This document shows, piece after piece, positions 44,908 through 53,416 of a DNA stretch of 64,000 nucleotides (position 1 is the first letter of the stretch; every line of letters starts with the position of its first letter). The stretch is taken from assembly GCF_001484965.1 (NCBI RefSeq), contig NZ_LLYY01000017.1, positions 1-64,000 of the forward strand, read 5' to 3'. Source of the stretch: Shouchella shacheensis (GTDB taxonomy: Bacteria; Bacillota; Bacilli; Bacillales; Bacillaceae_D). The notes beneath the pieces were generated by a model, which saw only the letters and a program-made list of their open reading frames with translations, did not search any database and had not been told where the DNA came from. A program made the position numbers and the translations under genes.

Positions 44908-47748
44908 TTACTCCTCGTTTTCTTCGGAGCCCTCTGCGTCTTCATCGGAATCAGAATTAGCGTTGTCGGATTCACTTTCATCCGCCTCCCCTGACTCTCC
45001 GTCTTCTTCAGAAGGAGAGTCAGAGTCAGACTCATTGGAACCATCTTCACTATCGTCGCCATTGGACCCATTTGAGTCGCCGTTGCCACCGTCATTCCCG
45101 TTTTCTTCGCCGGCGTCTCCTTCGCCTTCATCAGAAGGGGCTTCCGACTCATCAGACCCATTTTCGTCGTTATCAGCGTCACCGTTATCAGCTCCGTCAC
45201 CGGGATCTTCTTCGGTGTCTTCGCTCTGATCAGGTTCCTCTTCCACTTCAGGCTCTTCCTCCTCAGTGGCTTCTTCTTCCGTACTTTCTTCCTCTTCCAC
45301 TTCTTCGTCGTTCTCGTCCTCGTCCTCTACGACGGCTTCTGGAATAGAAGCCTCCACCGAGATGCTGTCACTTGTCAAGCTGGAGTCCGCGTCAGCGACT
45401 GCCTGCACAGTAAACGTGTACGTCTCTCCAGGTTCAGCTCCTTGAAGGGTGGCGCTAGAGTTGGTCTCGCCTGAGAGTGAACCGCTGGAAATGTTCGTAT
45501 TAAAGCTGACGTCATCGATTTCATCCCCCGGATAACTCCATGTGAACGTCACCGATCCTGAATCCTCATCGTAGTCCCAGGAGACGTTGCTCGGATCGGA
45601 AATGCCGTATTCCTCCGAAACCTGGTTCGTTTCATTTCCGCGAACGAAGAGCTCCGTGCGAATTTGACTGCTTGGCGTTGCTGGGCTTGGAAGAAGACCG
45701 GTTGAGGCTTCCACCGCTCGTTCTACCACGGAATCCGGCTGTTCAAAGTCGGGGGTATCATCAGTAGAGACGCCTTTCATAACTTCGTTAAACACGCGCT
45801 GGGCAAGTTGAGTATTGCCGCTGCTATAGGTAAGGAAGTTATCCATCGTCTCCTCATTTTCCGGATTCGGTCCCCGATCGAAACCAACCCAAACGGAGGC
45901 TGTGTAATCGGTGGAGTACCCCGAGAACGAGACGCTCGGGACAGCATCACTTGGCAAGCCCAGTTCATCCCGATTATCAAAGTTCGTCGTTCCTGTTTTA
46001 CCGGCAATTGGTACGTTGGAAAGGCCTTCGACAGCGACTCCGCCCGTACCACCTGAGGAACGATCAACGGCGGTTTTGAGCATGTCTGTGACCATGTATG
46101 CCGTGTAGTCTTCCATTACACGCGCGCTTTCGGGCTCCACATTGATTTCGCGGTTGTCTGGAAAAACAACTTTGCGAATCGTGTGTGGCTCGGTAAACTC
46201 ACCGCCGTTGCCTAGCGCAGCAAACGCGCCCGCTAATTGTTCAGTCGAAAATCCATGGGACAATCCGCCAATCGCTCCAGCCTCGGGGCGTCCGTCATCT
46301 CCTTCATCCAGCGGCATCATTTGTTCAAGAAAGTCATAGGCATTGTCTTTGCCAACTTGTTGGAGAGCCTTCACGGCCGGGACATTCCGTGACTGAGCAA
46401 GAGCTTGCCGCATCGACATCGCGCCCTGATACCCTCCATCAAAATTGTTGACGGGTCCTTGCTCACCTTCTGAATAGTTAAACGGCTCATCGACCATAAT
46501 ATGACCGGTGGACAATTGCTGTTCATTAATCAGCGGTGCGTAGTCAAGTAGCGGCTTGATCGTTGAGCCCGGCTGCTTACGCTCCGTGGCATAATTAGTC
46601 ACACGCTGGTCGTTTTCTTCTGTGCCATTCCCAAAAGCACGAACGGCTCCGGTGGCGGTATCGAGAAGGGTTACGCCGGTCGCAAACTGTTCGTCATCTG
46701 GAAAGTTTATGTCGTAATCCCCGGATTTCAACACATCATCCACATGGTTCTGTGCGTCGACGTCAAGTGTTGTATAGACTCTTAGTCCGGAGTTGTGAAT
46801 GTCGTTGACCGTGAGCTCCTCCATCGACTCCAGTTCATCTATGACTTCATCGTAGAACGTTGAGTGAGGGTAGCTCTCCTCTCGGTTGTAGTCCATTTGT
46901 TCTTCAATCGGCGTATTTCGTGCTTCTTCGGCTTCCTCAGCGGTGATATGCCCCTGCTCTTCCATTAAGCCAATCACGAGGTTTCGACGGCTTTCCGCAT
47001 TCTCCGGATTACGATGGGGGTCATAAAAGTTCGGACGACGCGGAATCCCGGCAAGGACCGCTGCATCGGCAATCGTAAGCTCATCGAGCGACTTGTTAAA
47101 ATAGCGCTCTGATGCGATTTGAACCCCGTATCCGGCGGAAGATCCTAAGTTGATTTGGTTTAAGTACATTTCAAGAATCTCGTCTTTTGAGTATTGACGC
47201 TCGAGCTGTATGGCCAGATATTGCTCCTGTATTTTTCGTGTGAGTTGTTTTTCTTGACTTAAAAATAAGTTCTTTACCAGCTGCTGCGTAATGGTGGAGG
47301 CGCCTTCCGACCCAAAGCCTTCGGTGACGTTGGCGACAATGGCTCCACCAAGGCGGCGTACATCAATGCCGGAGTGATCATAGAAACGCATGTCTTCCAC
47401 AGCAATAAAAGCGTTCTTTAAATGATCGGGCATATCGTGAATACTGGCATTGATTCGCGTCTCACCTGAATCGAGTGTTGAGACGCGCTCATCGTTCATA
47501 TCATAAATTTGCACCGATTGGGCGAGCATGAGCTGCTCTTCGTCCAAGTCAGGAGCACCGGCGATAATTGCAGCGACTGTAATCCCACCGCCAACAACGC
47601 CTATGCCTGCGAGAATGGCGAGCACGACTAAAATTTTCTTGAAGATCCCGCGTTTACCTCCACCGCCACTTCCGCTATCCTTGTTTTTCTTTTTCACCCG
47701 CTCCTGTGCCTTTCTTCTGCCCTGTCTTGTATTTAACTCGTCTGACAT
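44908..47748 (-). CDS. ponA: Class A penicillin-binding protein 1 with long acidic tail
   Basis: Bifunctional peptidoglycan synthase of the lateral wall and septum. The 946-residue protein has a basic cytoplasmic N-terminus, a membrane helix (about 34-60), a glycosyltransferase 51 domain (AVEDMRFYDHSGIDVRRLGG near 115, GASTITQQLVKNLFL near 150) and a transpeptidase domain with STIK (GSTIKPLLDYAPL near 400), SRN (near 462) and KTGT (near 590). After it come a fibronectin-III-like domain (about 715-800) and about 145 residues almost only of Asp, Glu, Ser, Asn and Gly. It is downstream of recU on the minus strand. Confidence 0.95.
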   Translation of the reverse strand: MSDELNTRQGRRKAQERVKKKNKDSGSGGGGKRGIFKKILVVLAILAGIGVVGGGITVAAIIAGAPDLDEEQLMLAQSVQIYDMNDERVSTLDSGETRINASIHDMPDHLKNAFIAVEDMRFYDHSGIDVRRLGGAIVANVTEGFGSEGASTITQQLVKNLFLSQEKQLTRKIQEQYLAIQLERQYSKDEILEMYLNQINLGSSAGYGVQIASERYFNKSLDELTIADAAVLAGIPRRPNFYDPHRNPENAESRRNLVIGLMEEQGHITAEEAEEARNTPIEEQMDYNREESYPHSTFYDEVIDELESMEELTVNDIHNSGLRVYTTLDVDAQNHVDDVLKSGDYDINFPDDEQFATGVTLLDTATGAVRAFGNGTEENDQRVTNYATERKQPGSTIKPLLDYAPLINEQQLSTGHIMVDEPFNYSEGEQGPVNNFDGGYQGAMSMRQALAQSRNVPAVKALQQVGKDNAYDFLEQMMPLDEGDDGRPEAGAIGGLSHGFSTEQLAGAFAALGNGGEFTEPHTIRKVVFPDNREINVEPESARVMEDYTAYMVTDMLKTAVDRSSGGTGGVAVEGLSNVPIAGKTGTTNFDNRDELGLPSDAVPSVSFSGYSTDYTASVWVGFDRGPNPENEETMDNFLTYSSGNTQLAQRVFNEVMKGVSTDDTPDFEQPDSVVERAVEASTGLLPSPATPSSQIRTELFVRGNETNQVSEEYGISDPSNVSWDYDEDSGSVTFTWSYPGDEIDDVSFNTNISSGSLSGETNSSATLQGAEPGETYTFTVQAVADADSSLTSDSISVEASIPEAVVEDEDENDEEVEEEESTEEEATEEEEPEVEEEPDQSEDTEEDPGDGADNGDADNDENGSDESEAPSDEGEGDAGEENGNDGGNGDSNGSNGDDSEDGSNESDSDSPSEEDGESGEADESESDNANSDSDEDAEGSEENEE

Positions 47749-47778
47749 TTGTACTCTTCCTTTCTGTCATTCCTATCC

Positions 47779-48390
47779 TCAATCCCCCGAAAAGTAAACG
47801 GTTTTTACAATTTCTAAGAAATGAATACGGGGATGAAGGCCAATCCGAACGGCATGTCCGTACTTTTGGATGGCTGATTTTGGAATTGATTTTCGTGTTT
47901 GTAGCTGCTTGTCATAGAAGTCAATCATATGAGTGGCATCCAGTAAAAACACTTCGCGCGTGGGCGAAAAGCATAAAAGGACAAAGCAAATGCCTCCAGC
48001 ATGAACGACTTGGCGCATATGGTCAATTTGATGCGCATGGAAATTTTTCAGTGGAAAGGAGGATTTGTTCTTTGTCTCCTTCGCTTCAAAATCAATGTAG
48101 GAACCTTGATACACGCCGTTGTAATCGGTCGTCGACGCTTGTTTGAAATAGGCTTCGCGAATGACGGCAGCGCTTCGTTTCGGGTAGTCGACGTGGACGA
48201 TTTGTACAGGAGTTGGCTTTTTATGAATGACCGCTTCGCCCTGTGCCAAGTAAAAATCGTTCGACTCGTCGATATCTTCTTCTAATCGCATACCTCGCTT
48301 CGAATAGGAGTCGCTAGGGAGTCGCTGGTTTGCTTGTCTTTTGTTCACGCTCCCCGCATACGTTTTTCCGTTAGGATAACGAATAGCCAT
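47779..48390 (-). CDS. recU: Holliday junction resolvase RecU
   Basis: Cuts four-way junctions in recombination and chromosome segregation together with RuvAB. About 203 residues with [31 protein letters not shown], and the nuclease core [20 protein letters not shown] (near 85-105) carrying the Asp/Glu/Lys metal site. The start may be ATG 48390 (AAGGG 11 bases upstream) or GTG 48399. ponA follows 30 bases later, a conserved pair. Confidence 0.94.
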   Translation of the reverse strand: MAIRYPNGKTYAGSVNKRQANQRLPSDSYSKRGMRLEEDIDESNDFYLAQGEAVIHKKPTPVQIVHVDYPKRSAAVIREAYFKQASTTDYNGVYQGSYIDFEAKETKNKSSFPLKNFHAHQIDHMRQVVHAGGICFVLLCFSPTREVFLLDATHMIDFYDKQLQTRKSIPKSAIQKYGHAVRIGLHPRIHFLEIVKTVYFSGD

Positions 48391-48481
48391 CTTCTTCACA
48401 ACCCTTGTGATTTTCTTATTCTGGTTTGCGATGAATGAGCCTCCTCTATTTGCGGGAAAGTAGAGAGAGGTTCATCACATC

Positions 48482-48509
48482 ATTCTACCATATGTTTTCT
48501 TGCAGTAAA
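48482..48509 (-). promoter_or_regulatory. Promoter of recU-ponA
   Basis: On the minus strand TTTACT (48509-48504), 16 bases, TAGAAT (48487-48482), with TGG making an extended -10. Confidence 0.65.
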
Positions 48510-48560
48510 TATGTGAGGGGCTACAGTTGATGAAAATTTCATGAAGAAAGGGGTGGGTAG

Positions 48561-49496
48561 ATGGGTAGGGTCGGCCTGATTCGTAGGACAACCGGCTTTT
48601 ATAACGTGGACAATATTGCCCGGACAAAGGCGTATGAAGCGTTTGCTAAACGGTATCCGGAGATACGCTGGGCGCTGCTCGCCGGAATGGTTTCACGCAA
48701 TGCAGGCTGGAATATGACCGATTTGTGCAGAGCTCCTTATAGACAGTTGCTCTCAAACAAGCGTGCAAACGAAATTTTCAAAATTTACGAGCGAGCCAAC
48801 TGGCTGATTTTTGATGATGCGTATCCGCAACTTCTGGTCTATGCAGCCTCGAAAAAGAAGGGAAGACCACTCTTCCATTTGCTTTTCCCTCTTGGTATTT
48901 CACGCTTTATGGAACGGGAATGGCAGAGATTTTGGGACGAGAGAGACGAGAGTCGACTGCTGACGGCACTCATTATTAACGAACAGGAAATGCTGCAAAT
49001 GCGCTTGATGGAGAGAGCGCTCGCCGGGCAATTGTTTCATTCGGTTCTATACATTTTGGAGGAGCACGCTCATTTTAGCTTTGTGCTTCTCCCTGACGCG
49101 CGAGGGAATCTTTATGTTCGCTCTGTACGTGACTTCGCCCAGGCGCATGCCCGAATTGAACTGGGCAAGCAGCTAGCGGCTTTATTGTACCATCCAGACT
49201 GCGGGACGGAGATCGCCACTTTTGCTCGTATCACAGAACCGACCGGGTCGCGGCATGATTATGAGCGTCGACAGCCTCGGAATCTTTCGGAAAAGGCCCC
49301 GCTTTTAAGGGTTGCCTACCCGCGAATCGCTCATGGAGCCCCTCATCGTGAGGACTGGTTCTCTAATCGCTCCCAAATTGAAGACTTATTCACGCCTGTT
49401 CAGCTAAAAAGACCAAAGGACGAAAGCGCCTGGGTGCGCGAAAAAGCGTTAGAAGTACGTGCGATGGCTTGGCTACACGATAAACTTTTTTTGTAG
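48561..49496 (+). CDS. yppC: DUF2515 protein YppC
   Basis: A 311-residue soluble protein of the DUF2515 family; YppC lies next to recU-ponA in B. subtilis too. Conserved-looking stretches are RYPEIRWALLAGMVSRNAGWNM (starting about 33) and FHLLFPLGISRFMEREWQRFW (about 105-125). No catalytic motif is recognised. ATG follows AGAAAGGGGTGGG. The gene is divergent from recU. Confidence 0.85.
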   Translation: MGRVGLIRRTTGFYNVDNIARTKAYEAFAKRYPEIRWALLAGMVSRNAGWNMTDLCRAPYRQLLSNKRANEIFKIYERANWLIFDDAYPQLLVYAASKKKGRPLFHLLFPLGISRFMEREWQRFWDERDESRLLTALIINEQEMLQMRLMERALAGQLFHSVLYILEEHAHFSFVLLPDARGNLYVRSVRDFAQAHARIELGKQLAALLYHPDCGTEIATFARITEPTGSRHDYERRQPRNLSEKAPLLRVAYPRIAHGAPHREDWFSNRSQIEDLFTPVQLKRPKDESAWVREKALEVRAMAWLHDKLFL

Positions 49497-49541
49497 AAAA
49501 GCGTAGGGGGGTTGGTTAACTCCTACCCGCTGGAGCTAGTC

Positions 49542-49585
49542 AAAAAAAAGGACAGCTCATCGGTTTCTCCGGATGAGCTGTCCTG
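49542..49585 (-). terminator. Terminator of sspM
   Basis: On the minus strand AGGACAGCTCATC pairs perfectly with GATGAGCTGTCCT and is followed by eight T. Confidence 0.85.
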
Positions 49586-49595
49586 TCTTGCTTTA

Positions 49596-49700
49596 TTATG
49601 TCGAAGGACGATCGGGTCCCCCAAGCTTCTTGTCGCCTGTGTAACGGCTTTCGTTCTCAGGCTTTTTGTTTTCTCCTTTGTTTCCCCGTTTCTTAGCCAT
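49596..49700 (-). CDS. sspM: Small acid-soluble spore protein SspM
   Basis: A 34-residue protein, MAKKRGNKGENKK... ending TGDKKLGGPDRPST. The C-terminal KKLGGP.RPST and the length match SspM of B. subtilis, a minor spore-core protein made in the forespore; the yppC/yppE neighbourhood is also the same. Strong GAGGAGGTG ribosome site. It has its own terminator and a forespore-type promoter. Role in spore resistance is minor or unknown in the family. Confidence 0.88.
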   Translation of the reverse strand: MAKKRGNKGENKKPENESRYTGDKKLGGPDRPST

Positions 49701-49729
49701 GCTCCACACCTCCTCTTCGGTGCTCTACT

Positions 49730-49759
49730 CAGTATGACAACATCCGGTCTGGTTTATGT
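49730..49759 (-). promoter_or_regulatory. Sigma-G-like promoter of sspM
   Basis: On the minus strand ACATA (49759-49755), 18 bases, CATACTG (49736-49730). Confidence 0.6.
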
Positions 49760-49941
49760 AAAAAATAATGGACGATGTCGCAATAGGGACGAGGGGTCCG
49801 AAATATGAATTTTAGCTAAAAGCCACTAACTTTGGCGAACCTGTACTAGTTTTGTCGGAGGGAGAGGAGGTTCTAAAGGAAAGGTCGAAATGCTTCATAC
49901 GCAAATCGGATAAAATCCATTATTTCTTAGGAGGGCTTAGC

Positions 49942-50493
49942 ATGGAAGTGTTACTCAAAACAAAGGATGTTTCAGAATCCCTCGGTGTGAATCCAACGAC
50001 CGTCCAGCGCTGGACGAAATTTTTTGGCATTGCTTGTGACGTGAATGATCAAGGCCACTTTCTCTATACAAAAAGCGACGTCGAGCAGCTCGCAAGCATT
50101 CATGAACAACTACAAGCCGGCAAACGAATGAAGGAAATTCGCATTGAAGGAGGAGCGGTCGAGGGAGAAGAACCAAAAGAATCCATAAGTCGCTCTCTTT
50201 CCGTACCCACGAAACAGTATGAAGCACGTCTTGCGCAATTGTTCACTCATGTCGATGAGCTTGAGGAAAAATTGGAGGCAAAGGCAGATGACGTCGTTAG
50301 CTATCAGCTTTTAAAACATCGTTCAGAACTGGACGAGATGGCAGGCTTGCTTTCTCGGCTTGAAAGTCGCATGGAGAGGATTGAAGAGAAAATGAACGAG
50401 CAAAAGGTAGGGCGAGAGTCTGCAAGAGTGCATGGGGGGGCGAAGGTAAAAAGAGGGCCTTGGAAAGCGATCGCCCAAATGCTATCGGTTTAA
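49942..50493 (+). CDS. racA: RacA-like MerR-type DNA-binding protein
   Basis: A 183-residue protein with an N-terminal MerR-like helix-turn-helix (LKTKDVSESLGVNPTTVQRW, about 5-24), a wing with GHFLYTKSDVEQL, a linker, a coiled coil (about 90-155) and a basic C-terminus (ARVHGGAKVKRGPWK). This is the plan of RacA, which binds centromere-like sites and anchors the chromosome to the cell pole through DivIVA during sporulation. ATG 49942 follows AGGAGGG. In B. subtilis racA is elsewhere; here it sits beside sspM and yppE. Confidence 0.75.
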   Translation: MEVLLKTKDVSESLGVNPTTVQRWTKFFGIACDVNDQGHFLYTKSDVEQLASIHEQLQAGKRMKEIRIEGGAVEGEEPKESISRSLSVPTKQYEARLAQLFTHVDELEEKLEAKADDVVSYQLLKHRSELDEMAGLLSRLESRMERIEEKMNEQKVGRESARVHGGAKVKRGPWKAIAQMLSV

Positions 50494-50535
50494 AACAAAG
50501 GTCGCCTTTGCTACACTAGAAGCGGAGGTGCTCTG

Positions 50536-50910
50536 ATGACAACAAGCGAACTCACACGTCTTGCGAGCTGTACGGCACAATTGCTCGAAGCAACAGCGAG
50601 CGCGGAGTCTTTTTATATAGAAACCGTTAAGAAAGATGCAACTTACCAAGTGGACTTTTTTGGCAAGGTGAAGCCATTTGCCGATAAGGTTCAGCCGCTT
50701 GCCGCAGAGTGGCACCCTCTTGCGGCAGCGTTTGTAAGGGAGAGACAGTTTCGAGATCTCCATGTACAGCAAATTGAGCAAACGGTGGAGAATCTAGACG
50801 TCGTCGCGATCAAATCGTTTTATCCCTCTTCTGGAATGAAGCGACAGCGAGAGACCTTTAAAGCTGTGCGCTATGTGCTCACCATTGTGTTAGAAGAGCT
50901 CGAACACTAA
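50536..50910 (+). CDS. yppE: DUF1798 protein YppE
   Basis: A 124-residue helical soluble protein matching YppE of B. subtilis (DUF1798) by length and neighbourhood. Features: YPSSGMKRQRETFKAVRYVL near 96 and an N-terminal helix pair. Function unknown. ATG follows GCGGAGG; an extended -10, TGC TACACT, lies at about 50509-50517. Its stop codon is immediately followed by the terminator. Confidence 0.85.
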   Translation: MTTSELTRLASCTAQLLEATASAESFYIETVKKDATYQVDFFGKVKPFADKVQPLAAEWHPLAAAFVRERQFRDLHVQQIEQTVENLDVVAIKSFYPSSGMKRQRETFKAVRYVLTIVLEELEH

Positions 50911-50943
50911 AAAAAGGCCTCCTTTTGCGGAAGCCTTTTTTGT
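50910..50943 (+). terminator. Terminator after yppE
   Basis: AAAAAAGGC pairs with GCCTTTTTT around a partly paired loop; it begins at the stop codon of yppE. Confidence 0.75.
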
Positions 50944-50945
50944 GT

Positions 50946-50967
50946 CCGACCCGCCTGCGCTTTTCGG
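50946..50967 (+). repeat. 3' end fragment of a type A element
   Basis: Only CCGACCCGCCTGCGCTTTTCGG remains, right after the yppE terminator and before a full type B copy. Confidence 0.65.
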
Positions 50968-50968
50968 A

Positions 50969-51092
50969 TTGTCTAGCTGCGGCGCCCACTCGCTCGAGGT
51001 TTCTTCAGACCGCCAGATCAAGCCAAAGGCGGGCTTGATCCTGCCGTTCTTCCAGAACTTGTCGCTCGTGAGCAGGGCGCCTGCGCTTTTCG
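50969..51092 (+). repeat. Type B hairpin element
   Basis: Full copy, close to those at 44729 and 59885. Confidence 0.85.
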
Positions 51093-51215
51093 TGTCTAGC
51101 TCTGGCGGGTAGAAGCGTCGAGATTTTTCAGTCCTGCCCGGAAATCCAAAATCAGGATTTCTCGTGCAGGCCTTCCAAAATTCTCGCTTCTGTTCGACCC
51201 GCCTGCGCTTTTCGG
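51093..51215 (+). repeat. Type A hairpin element
   Basis: Full copy ending one base before the stop codon of the minus-strand gene at 51217. Confidence 0.85.
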
Positions 51216-51216
51216 G

Positions 51217-51417
51217 TTACCCTCGGTCGGCGATCATTAAGTAGGCCATGCCTACAAGCGTCCCGATCGAGAGAATGGAAAGAAGAGGGGTGAATAATCC
51301 TCCTGAATCCAGTGCACTCGCATCTTCTGACGTTTCAGCTGCAAGCACAGGCTCAAGCGGCGCTAAAAGAACGAAGAGCAGCGCAATGGCCACGGCAAAA
51401 GCTACTTTTTTACCCAT
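51217..51417 (-). CDS. Small exported membrane protein, 66 residues
   Basis: A 66-residue protein with a signal-like helix (about 5-26, ending LEPVLAAETSEDAS, a likely signal peptidase site) and a C-terminal membrane helix (about 44-62, SILSIGTLVGMAYLMI). Strong ribosome site TGAGGAGG. It has a good promoter (51475-51503) but no terminator other than the hairpin element its stop codon abuts. I do not recognise the family. Confidence 0.7.
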   Translation of the reverse strand: MGKKVAFAVAIALLFVLLAPLEPVLAAETSEDASALDSGGLFTPLLSILSIGTLVGMAYLMIADRG

Positions 51418-51474
51418 ACAAAAACCTCCTCAAATGCTATGTAAGAAAGAACGATTGATAGCGGTCTCAGTTTC

Positions 51475-51503
51475 ATTATAGAGGGTCAAGCCAGCTTGCG
51501 CAA
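51475..51503 (-). promoter_or_regulatory. Promoter of the 66-residue gene
   Basis: On the minus strand TTGCGC (51503-51498), 17 bases, TATAAT (51480-51475). Confidence 0.65.
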
Positions 51504-51528
51504 CTGTTAGAGAGGCGTGCGAAAGGGT

Positions 51529-51557
51529 TTCGCATTCAGAGGGGAGTGTGATAAACT
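51529..51557 (+). promoter_or_regulatory. Promoter of ilvA
   Basis: TTCGCA (51529-51534), 17 bases, TAAACT (51552-51557). Confidence 0.5.
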
Positions 51558-51622
51558 AAAGCCACTCATAAATACGCAGACATTTATACGTAAAGGTTTC
51601 GCGGTGAAAGGACTCTTTATTC

Positions 51623-52867
51623 ATGACAACGCATTTACAAGATATCATTCGGGCGAATCAACAAATTAAAGATGTCGTGACGCACACACCGCTCCAAAAG
51701 GACCAATTTTTATCGGAACGTTACGGCTGTACGGTTCTCTTAAAACGGGAGGATATGCAGGTGATTCGTTCCTTTAAGATTCGTGGAGCGTTTTACCAAA
51801 TCTCTAGTCTATCCAAAGAAGAGCTAGAAAGCGGCGTCGTCTGTGCAAGTGCAGGCAATCATGCACAGGGTGTGGCCTACACCTGCCAGGTACTGAAGAC
51901 AAAAGGCGTGATCTTTATGCCATCGACAACGCCGAAGCAAAAAGTCGCGCAAGTTGAATTTTTCGGCAGGGACTACGTGGACGTCGTCTTAAATGGGGAC
52001 ACGTTTGATGATTCCTATGACGAGGCGATGGAGTACTGTGAGGAGCACGGGATGACGTTCATTCACCCGTTTAACCAGGACAAAGTGATTGCTGGTCAGG
52101 GCACGGTCGGCCTTGAGATTATGAACGATATTGAAGAGTCGCCGGACTATGTGTTCGCCTCCGTCGGCGGTGGTGGTCTGATTAGCGGGGTTGGGACGTA
52201 CATAAAAAGCATTAGCCCGCGGACGAAGCTAATTGGCTGCGAGCCGAGCGGAGCTGCTTCCATGAAGGAGTCGATTCGGCAGGGAAAAGTCGTGGAGTTG
52301 GCGGAAATCAATAAATTCGTGGACGGCGCAGCGGTGAAGCGAGTGGGCGAGAAGACGTTTGAGATTTGCAAGGAGCTTCTCGATGATGTGATCCCTGTCC
52401 CAGAAGGCCAGATCTGCACAACGATTTTAAAGTTGTACAATGAAAATGCACTTGTTGCTGAACCCGCAGGAGCCATGCCGATTGCGGCTCTCGATTTCTA
52501 CAAAGAGCAAATTAAGGGCAAGACGGTCGTCTGTATTGTCAGCGGTGGCAACAATGATATTGGGCGGATGGAAGAAATGCGCGAGCGCTCGCTGATTTAC
52601 GAGGGGCTTCAGCATTACTTCATTATACAGTTTCCGCAGCGAGCTGGCGCCTTGCGGGAGTTCATTATCGATGTTCTCGGGCCAGACGATGACATTACGC
52701 GCTTTGAGTACACGAAGAAAAACAATAAATCAAGAGGGCCGGTGCTCATTGGCATTGAGCTGAAAAATAGCAAAGACTACGATGGCCTGATCGAACGCAT
52801 GAATCAGATCGGATTTGGCTATGAAGAAGTCAACAAGAACGAAAACTTGTTCTCGCTGTTAATTTAA
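51623..52867 (+). CDS. ilvA: Threonine dehydratase (biosynthetic)
   Basis: PLP enzyme forming 2-oxobutanoate from threonine, the entry to isoleucine. The 414-residue protein has the PLP lysine in VIRSFKIRGAFYQI (about 49-62), SAGNHAQGVAYTC, the phosphate loop SVGGGGLISGVGTY (about 183-196), and one C-terminal ACT-like regulatory domain (about 332-410), the single-domain form usual in Bacillus and expected to bind isoleucine. ATG follows AAAGGAC by 9 bases. Confidence 0.96.
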   Translation: MTTHLQDIIRANQQIKDVVTHTPLQKDQFLSERYGCTVLLKREDMQVIRSFKIRGAFYQISSLSKEELESGVVCASAGNHAQGVAYTCQVLKTKGVIFMPSTTPKQKVAQVEFFGRDYVDVVLNGDTFDDSYDEAMEYCEEHGMTFIHPFNQDKVIAGQGTVGLEIMNDIEESPDYVFASVGGGGLISGVGTYIKSISPRTKLIGCEPSGAASMKESIRQGKVVELAEINKFVDGAAVKRVGEKTFEICKELLDDVIPVPEGQICTTILKLYNENALVAEPAGAMPIAALDFYKEQIKGKTVVCIVSGGNNDIGRMEEMRERSLIYEGLQHYFIIQFPQRAGALREFIIDVLGPDDDITRFEYTKKNNKSRGPVLIGIELKNSKDYDGLIERMNQIGFGYEEVNKNENLFSLLI

Positions 52868-52888
52868 GGAATGAAGGAGGAGACGCGG

Positions 52889-53413
52889 ATGAGACTAGAA
52901 GGGAAACGAATCCTCTCTGCACTGGACTCAGATTTTGAGGACTTGGAGCTATGGTACCCGATTCTGCGCCTGCAGGAAGAAGGAGCACGCGTGGATTTGG
53001 CGGCAGCAGAGGCGAATAAGACGTACAGTGGAAAATACGGGGTGCCTGCCACCTCTGATCTGGCCTTTAAAGATGCAAGTGCGAAAGAGTACGACGCGAT
53101 TTTAATTCCAGGAGGTTGGGCGCCGGATAAACTTCGCCGCTTTCCGGAGCTCTTAGAAACCGTACGAACAATGGACGCCGACAAGAAACCAATCGGACAG
53201 ATTTGTCACGCGGGTTGGGTGCTGATTTCCGCCAATATTTTAAGCGGCAGAAATGTCACAAGCACTCCAGGAATCCGCGATGACATGGAAAATGCTGGAG
53301 CGATCTGGCATGATGAAGCCGTCGTCGTGGACGGGCATCTAATTTCAAGCCGCAGACCGCCGGATCTTCCTCCTTACGCCAAAGCGTTTGCGGATGCGAT
53401 TGCAGGGAGCTAG
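52889..53413 (+). CDS. DJ-1/PfpI family protein
   Basis: A 174-residue protein of the C56 PfpI group. The nucleophile elbow is GQICHAGW (Cys near 110), with the usual Glu near the start (DFEDLELWYPILRL) and His next to the Cys. Family members act as proteases, glyoxalases or protein deglycases; methylglyoxal metabolism (mgsA) elsewhere in the window makes the latter plausible but unproven. ATG 52889 is 8 bases from AAGGAGG. Confidence 0.9.
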   Translation: MRLEGKRILSALDSDFEDLELWYPILRLQEEGARVDLAAAEANKTYSGKYGVPATSDLAFKDASAKEYDAILIPGGWAPDKLRRFPELLETVRTMDADKKPIGQICHAGWVLISANILSGRNVTSTPGIRDDMENAGAIWHDEAVVVDGHLISSRRPPDLPPYAKAFADAIAGS

Positions 53414-53416
53414 CCG

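Noticed and set aside
44963-45347. Plus-strand frames opposite the acidic tail of ponA (Ser/Pro-rich)
   Set aside because: They are the complement of Asp/Glu/Ser codons in the tail; no ribosome site, and the ponA frame is continuous.
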